From an uncultured Erysipelotrichaceae bacterium (lineage in GTDB: Bacteria; Bacillota_I; Bacilli_A; RF39; UBA660): a stretch of 23,516 nt of DNA. Numbering within the stretch: position 1 is the first letter of the stretch; the number at the start of each line of letters is the position of its first letter. Made by a program: the position numbers and the translations under genes. The notes beneath the pieces were generated by a model, which saw only the letters and a list, made by a program, of their open reading frames with translations, ran no database searches and was not told the DNA's origin. The stretch is taken from contig CACZQV010000082.1 in assembly GCA_902783435.1 (NCBI GenBank), positions 1 through 23,516 on the forward strand, read 5' to 3'. Positions 22,099 through 23,516 of this stretch are shown here, piece after piece.

Positions 22099-22499
22099 AA
22101 AATATCCTTTCTAAATATATCCGAATCCCTTTTTACATATCCACATGATAAATATAATTTATGAGCAGCTTCTCTATATCTACTACTAGTAAGCTGTATA
22201 TATATTGCATTATTATCTTTAGCTATTTTATATACTTCATCCATTAGTTTTCTACCTAATCCCATTCTTCTGTAATTAGAACTAACACATACATAATCAA
22301 CTAAATAATAAAACTTTTCTTTAATAGGATTAAGAATTCTAGTCATTAATAAATAACCAGCTACTTTACCATCTACGCAAACTACTAATTCCTTAAAATT
22401 ATTATTTTTAAAATTTCTTTTTGCCTCATTAAAAGCTTCTTTTAATATTTCATTAACAGAATCTAAATCAGTATCACTATAATTCCTAACCTCTATCAT
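22095..22499 (-). CDS. GNAT-family N-acetyltransferase
   Basis: 134 aa single GNAT domain. The acetyl-CoA pyrophosphate loop RRMGLG (Arg77 to Gly82) follows the beta-4 strand YVCVSSN, and the C-terminal AAHKLYLSCGYVKRDSDIFRK is the usual motif B region. Substrate unknown. It ends in TGA, which overlaps the pdp start (ATGA). The start at 22499 has AGGTGAG. Its promoter is built into the ssb terminator. Confidence 0.88.
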   Translation of the reverse strand: MIEVRNYSDTDLDSVNEILKEAFNEAKRNFKNNNFKELVVCVDGKVAGYLLMTRILNPIKEKFYYLVDYVCVSSNYRRMGLGRKLMDEVYKIAKDNNAIYIQLTSSRYREAAHKLYLSCGYVKRDSDIFRKDIL

Positions 22500-22515
22500 A
22501 TTCTCACCTATTATA

Positions 22516-22543
22516 ATTATAACAAAAAAGCAAAAAAATACAA
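22516..22543 (-). promoter_or_regulatory. Promoter of GNAT-pdp operon
   Basis: Minus strand TTGTAT (22543-22538), 16 bases, TATAAT (22521-22516) with an upstream TG giving an extended -10. The -35 box is formed by the 3' arm of the ssb terminator. Confidence 0.75.
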
Positions 22544-22562
22544 CTGACTTTGTCAGTTGTAT
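22531..22562 (-). terminator. Terminator of ssb
   Basis: Minus-strand stem ATACAACTGAC/GTCAGTTGTAT (22562-22552 with 22548-22538), 3-base loop, seven T. Directly after the ssb stop. Confidence 0.9.
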
Positions 22563-22564
22563 GA

Positions 22565-22912
22565 TTATTCTTCTTCTTTGGTACGGCTAGATAAAAATGT
22601 GATTTTTTCACAAATAATTTCTGTGATTTTTTCTTCTCTTTTTTCTTTTCCTTTTTCTTCTTTAGAGATCATTCTTGTTTGAATACGACCCTTTACTCCA
22701 ACGATATCTCCTTTACTACAATATTCACTTGTATTTTCCGCAATATTATCAAATGCTACACAATCTATAAAATCAGTATCATAAAGACCATCACTATTCT
22801 TAAAGCTTCTAGGAACCGCAATAGAAATAGTCGCAACCTTAATACCTGATTCTCCTTTATTAACAGTAATATCACGAGTTAATCTACCTACAAGTATAAT
22901 CTGATTAAGCAT
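22565..22912 (-). CDS. ssb: Single-stranded DNA-binding protein, short form
   Basis: 115 aa from the ATG at 22912, which follows AAAGGAGGTGG; an open frame 19 codons longer covers the leader. The OB-fold is recognisable: MLNQIILVGRLTRDI, then KVATISIAVPRSF, DFIDCVAFDNIAENTSEYC and KGDIVGVKGRIQTR. The protein stops soon after the fold at FLSSRTKEEE and has no long linker and no DDDLPF-type tail, the usual docking site for repair and replication partners. In this it resembles the accessory SsbB of Bacillus more than SsbA, so another full-length SSB gene elsewhere is likely. Monocistronic with a good promoter and strong terminator. Confidence 0.9.
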   Translation of the reverse strand: MLNQIILVGRLTRDITVNKGESGIKVATISIAVPRSFKNSDGLYDTDFIDCVAFDNIAENTSEYCSKGDIVGVKGRIQTRMISKEEKGKEKREEKITEIICEKITFLSSRTKEEE

Positions 22913-22935
22913 AAACCACCTCCTTTCGAGATGGT

Positions 22936-22964
22936 ATATTAATACATAAAAAATATTAACGCAA
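22936..22964 (-). promoter_or_regulatory. Promoter of ssb
   Basis: Minus strand TTGCGT (22964-22959), 17 bases, TAATAT (22941-22936), followed by a leader and strong AAAGGAGGTGG. Confidence 0.65.
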
Positions 22965-22998
22965 ACCATGAATTTTCATTTTTTAAATAAAAAAAATA

Positions 22999-23030
22999 TC
23001 AAAAAAAAGAAAATCCCTAAAGGAATTTTA
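22999..23030 (-). terminator. Terminator of sufU transcription unit
   Basis: Minus-strand stem AAAATTCC/GGGATTTT (23029-23022 with 23017-23010, one G-U pair), 4-base loop, T-rich run of nine. Confidence 0.8.
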
Positions 23031-23076
23031 CTTTTTCATATTATTAATATATTTAGAAAAATAAGTTTACTAAAAT

Positions 23077-23176
23077 TTATTTTTTTTCTAATTCTTTTTT
23101 ATCATTATGAGAATTAATAAATTCATTTAAGTTGAGCTAATTTTACTCTTGATACATCTATTTTTAAATTTCTCAT
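23077..23176 (-). pseudogene. Possible small gene or frameshifted remnant after sufU
   Basis: An ATG at 23176, 12 bases after the sufU stop and with AAGGG upstream, opens a 17-codon frame (MRNLKIDVSRVKLAQLK, stop TGA at 23123). In the +1 frame the sequence goes on as NEFINSHNDKKELEKK to a TAA at 23077. Read with one base less at the junction, the two make a continuous 33-residue, protein-like helical sequence. It may be a real micro-ORF, a frameshifted gene remnant, or chance. No family recognised. Confidence 0.3.
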
Positions 23177-23188
23177 ATACCAAAACCC

Positions 23189-23516
23189 TTACTTATTTAA
23201 TTCATCTAACATCTTTCTAAAAGCCACTGTAGGAAGTAATGCACAATTTCTTCTATTAGGTTGTTTAGATATATCATCATAAACAATTAGTTCCCCAATT
23301 AATTCTCTATCAAAATCTTTTCCATCTATCATATTAATATAATTTTCAAGAATAGATTTTGCTTCATCAATACTCTTCCCAATAAGTTTTCTAATCATAA
23401 TAGATGAAGCAGAAGTACTAATAGCACAAGCTTCTCCATCAAAATGAATATCAATAACTTTACCATCTTCTACTTTCATTTGAAAATCCAAATCATCTAT
23501 ACAACTATCACTCTTA
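23189..23516 (-). CDS. sufU: SufU-type Fe-S cluster assembly protein (partial)
   Basis: The frame is open to the right edge, so the N-terminus is missing; about 109 residues are visible. SufU transfers sulfur from SufS for Fe-S cluster assembly by the SUF system and uses a zinc site. The three Cys and the Asp are visible: SDSCIDDLDF (Cys plus Asp), GEACAISTSASSIM (Cys) and RRNCALLPTVAFRKML (Cys). The SufU-specific insertion (DGKDFDRELIGELIVYDDIS) separates it from IscU. Upstream sufS and sufB/C/D are expected beyond the window. The internal TTG at 23491 is not the start, since family residues continue upstream of it. Confidence 0.9.
   Translation of the reverse strand, partial: KSDSCIDDLDFQMKVEDGKVIDIHFDGEACAISTSASSIMIRKLIGKSIDEAKSILENYINMIDGKDFDRELIGELIVYDDISKQPNRRNCALLPTVAFRKMLDELNK

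Noticed and set aside
22913..22969. N-terminal extension of SSB
   Set aside because: It covers the ssb promoter and Shine-Dalgarno; OB-fold begins at the ATG at 22912.
1..23516. Mycoplasma-type genetic code (TGA as Trp)
   Set aside because: miaB and the GNAT gene end in TGA and Trp is TGG in conserved proteins.
1..23516. CRISPR arrays, insertion sequences, prophage or tRNA genes
   Set aside because: No regularly spaced repeats, transposase or phage proteins, or tRNA-like cloverleaf were seen on reading both strands.

Overview
The window looks like a chromosomal segment of a very AT-rich, spore-forming Firmicute of class Bacilli, probably an uncultured gut lineage near the Erysipelotrichales/RF39-type groups (that placement is inference). 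Evidence for Bacilli: a clear spore-coat gene cotE, sporulation gene spoVS, the miaB-ricA-cotE gene order known from Bacillus, a T-box leader, strong AGGAGG-type ribosome sites, and uppS-cdsA order. At least two genes (miaB and the GNAT gene) end in TGA and tryptophan is encoded by TGG, so the standard bacterial code applies and not the Mycoplasma code. Nearly all genes lie on the minus strand; only two (a zinc-dependent phospholipase C-like gene and a VanY peptidase) lie on the plus strand.

Layout, left to right: 1-2245 holds the start of cdsA, uppS, the ribosomal unit rpsP-khpA, and an orphan methyltransferase-like gene. 2305-5260 holds cotE, an inverted zinc-dependent phospholipase C-like gene, ricA/ymcA and miaB. 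5335-6006 is an ankyrin-like protein. 6257-9676 is a four-gene membrane module (SPFH/YdjI-like, TPM-domain/YdjH-like, zinc-ribbon/YdjG-like, and a further membrane-anchored zinc-ribbon protein). 9735-12490 is a T-box-controlled operon: M19 dipeptidase, DUF1653 protein, serS. 12490-13656 is a zinc-ribbon polytopic membrane protein, followed by spoVS. 14018-18402 is a peptidoglycan cluster: VanW-type protein, an SGNH-fold protein that has lost catalytic residues, a DacA-type D,D-carboxypeptidase and a VanY-type carboxypeptidase. 18417-20810 is a surface-adhesin module: thioester-domain protein, sortase, small polytopic membrane protein. 20872-23516 holds a pyrimidine-nucleoside phosphorylase with a GNAT partner, a short ssb, and the C-terminal part of sufU running off the right edge.

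Most transcription units end in clear rho-independent hairpins, and several promoters sit inside or directly after the upstream terminator. The features most worth a second look are the adhesin/sortase module (thioester adhesin with a non-LPXTG sorting signal, a sortase with no arginine after its catalytic cysteine, and a hairpin at the junction), the SGNH pseudoenzyme in the wall cluster, the Ydj-like membrane module without a visible PspA, the T-box with unresolved amino-acid specificity, a sigma-K-like promoter in front of cotE, and a possible frameshifted small gene after sufU.
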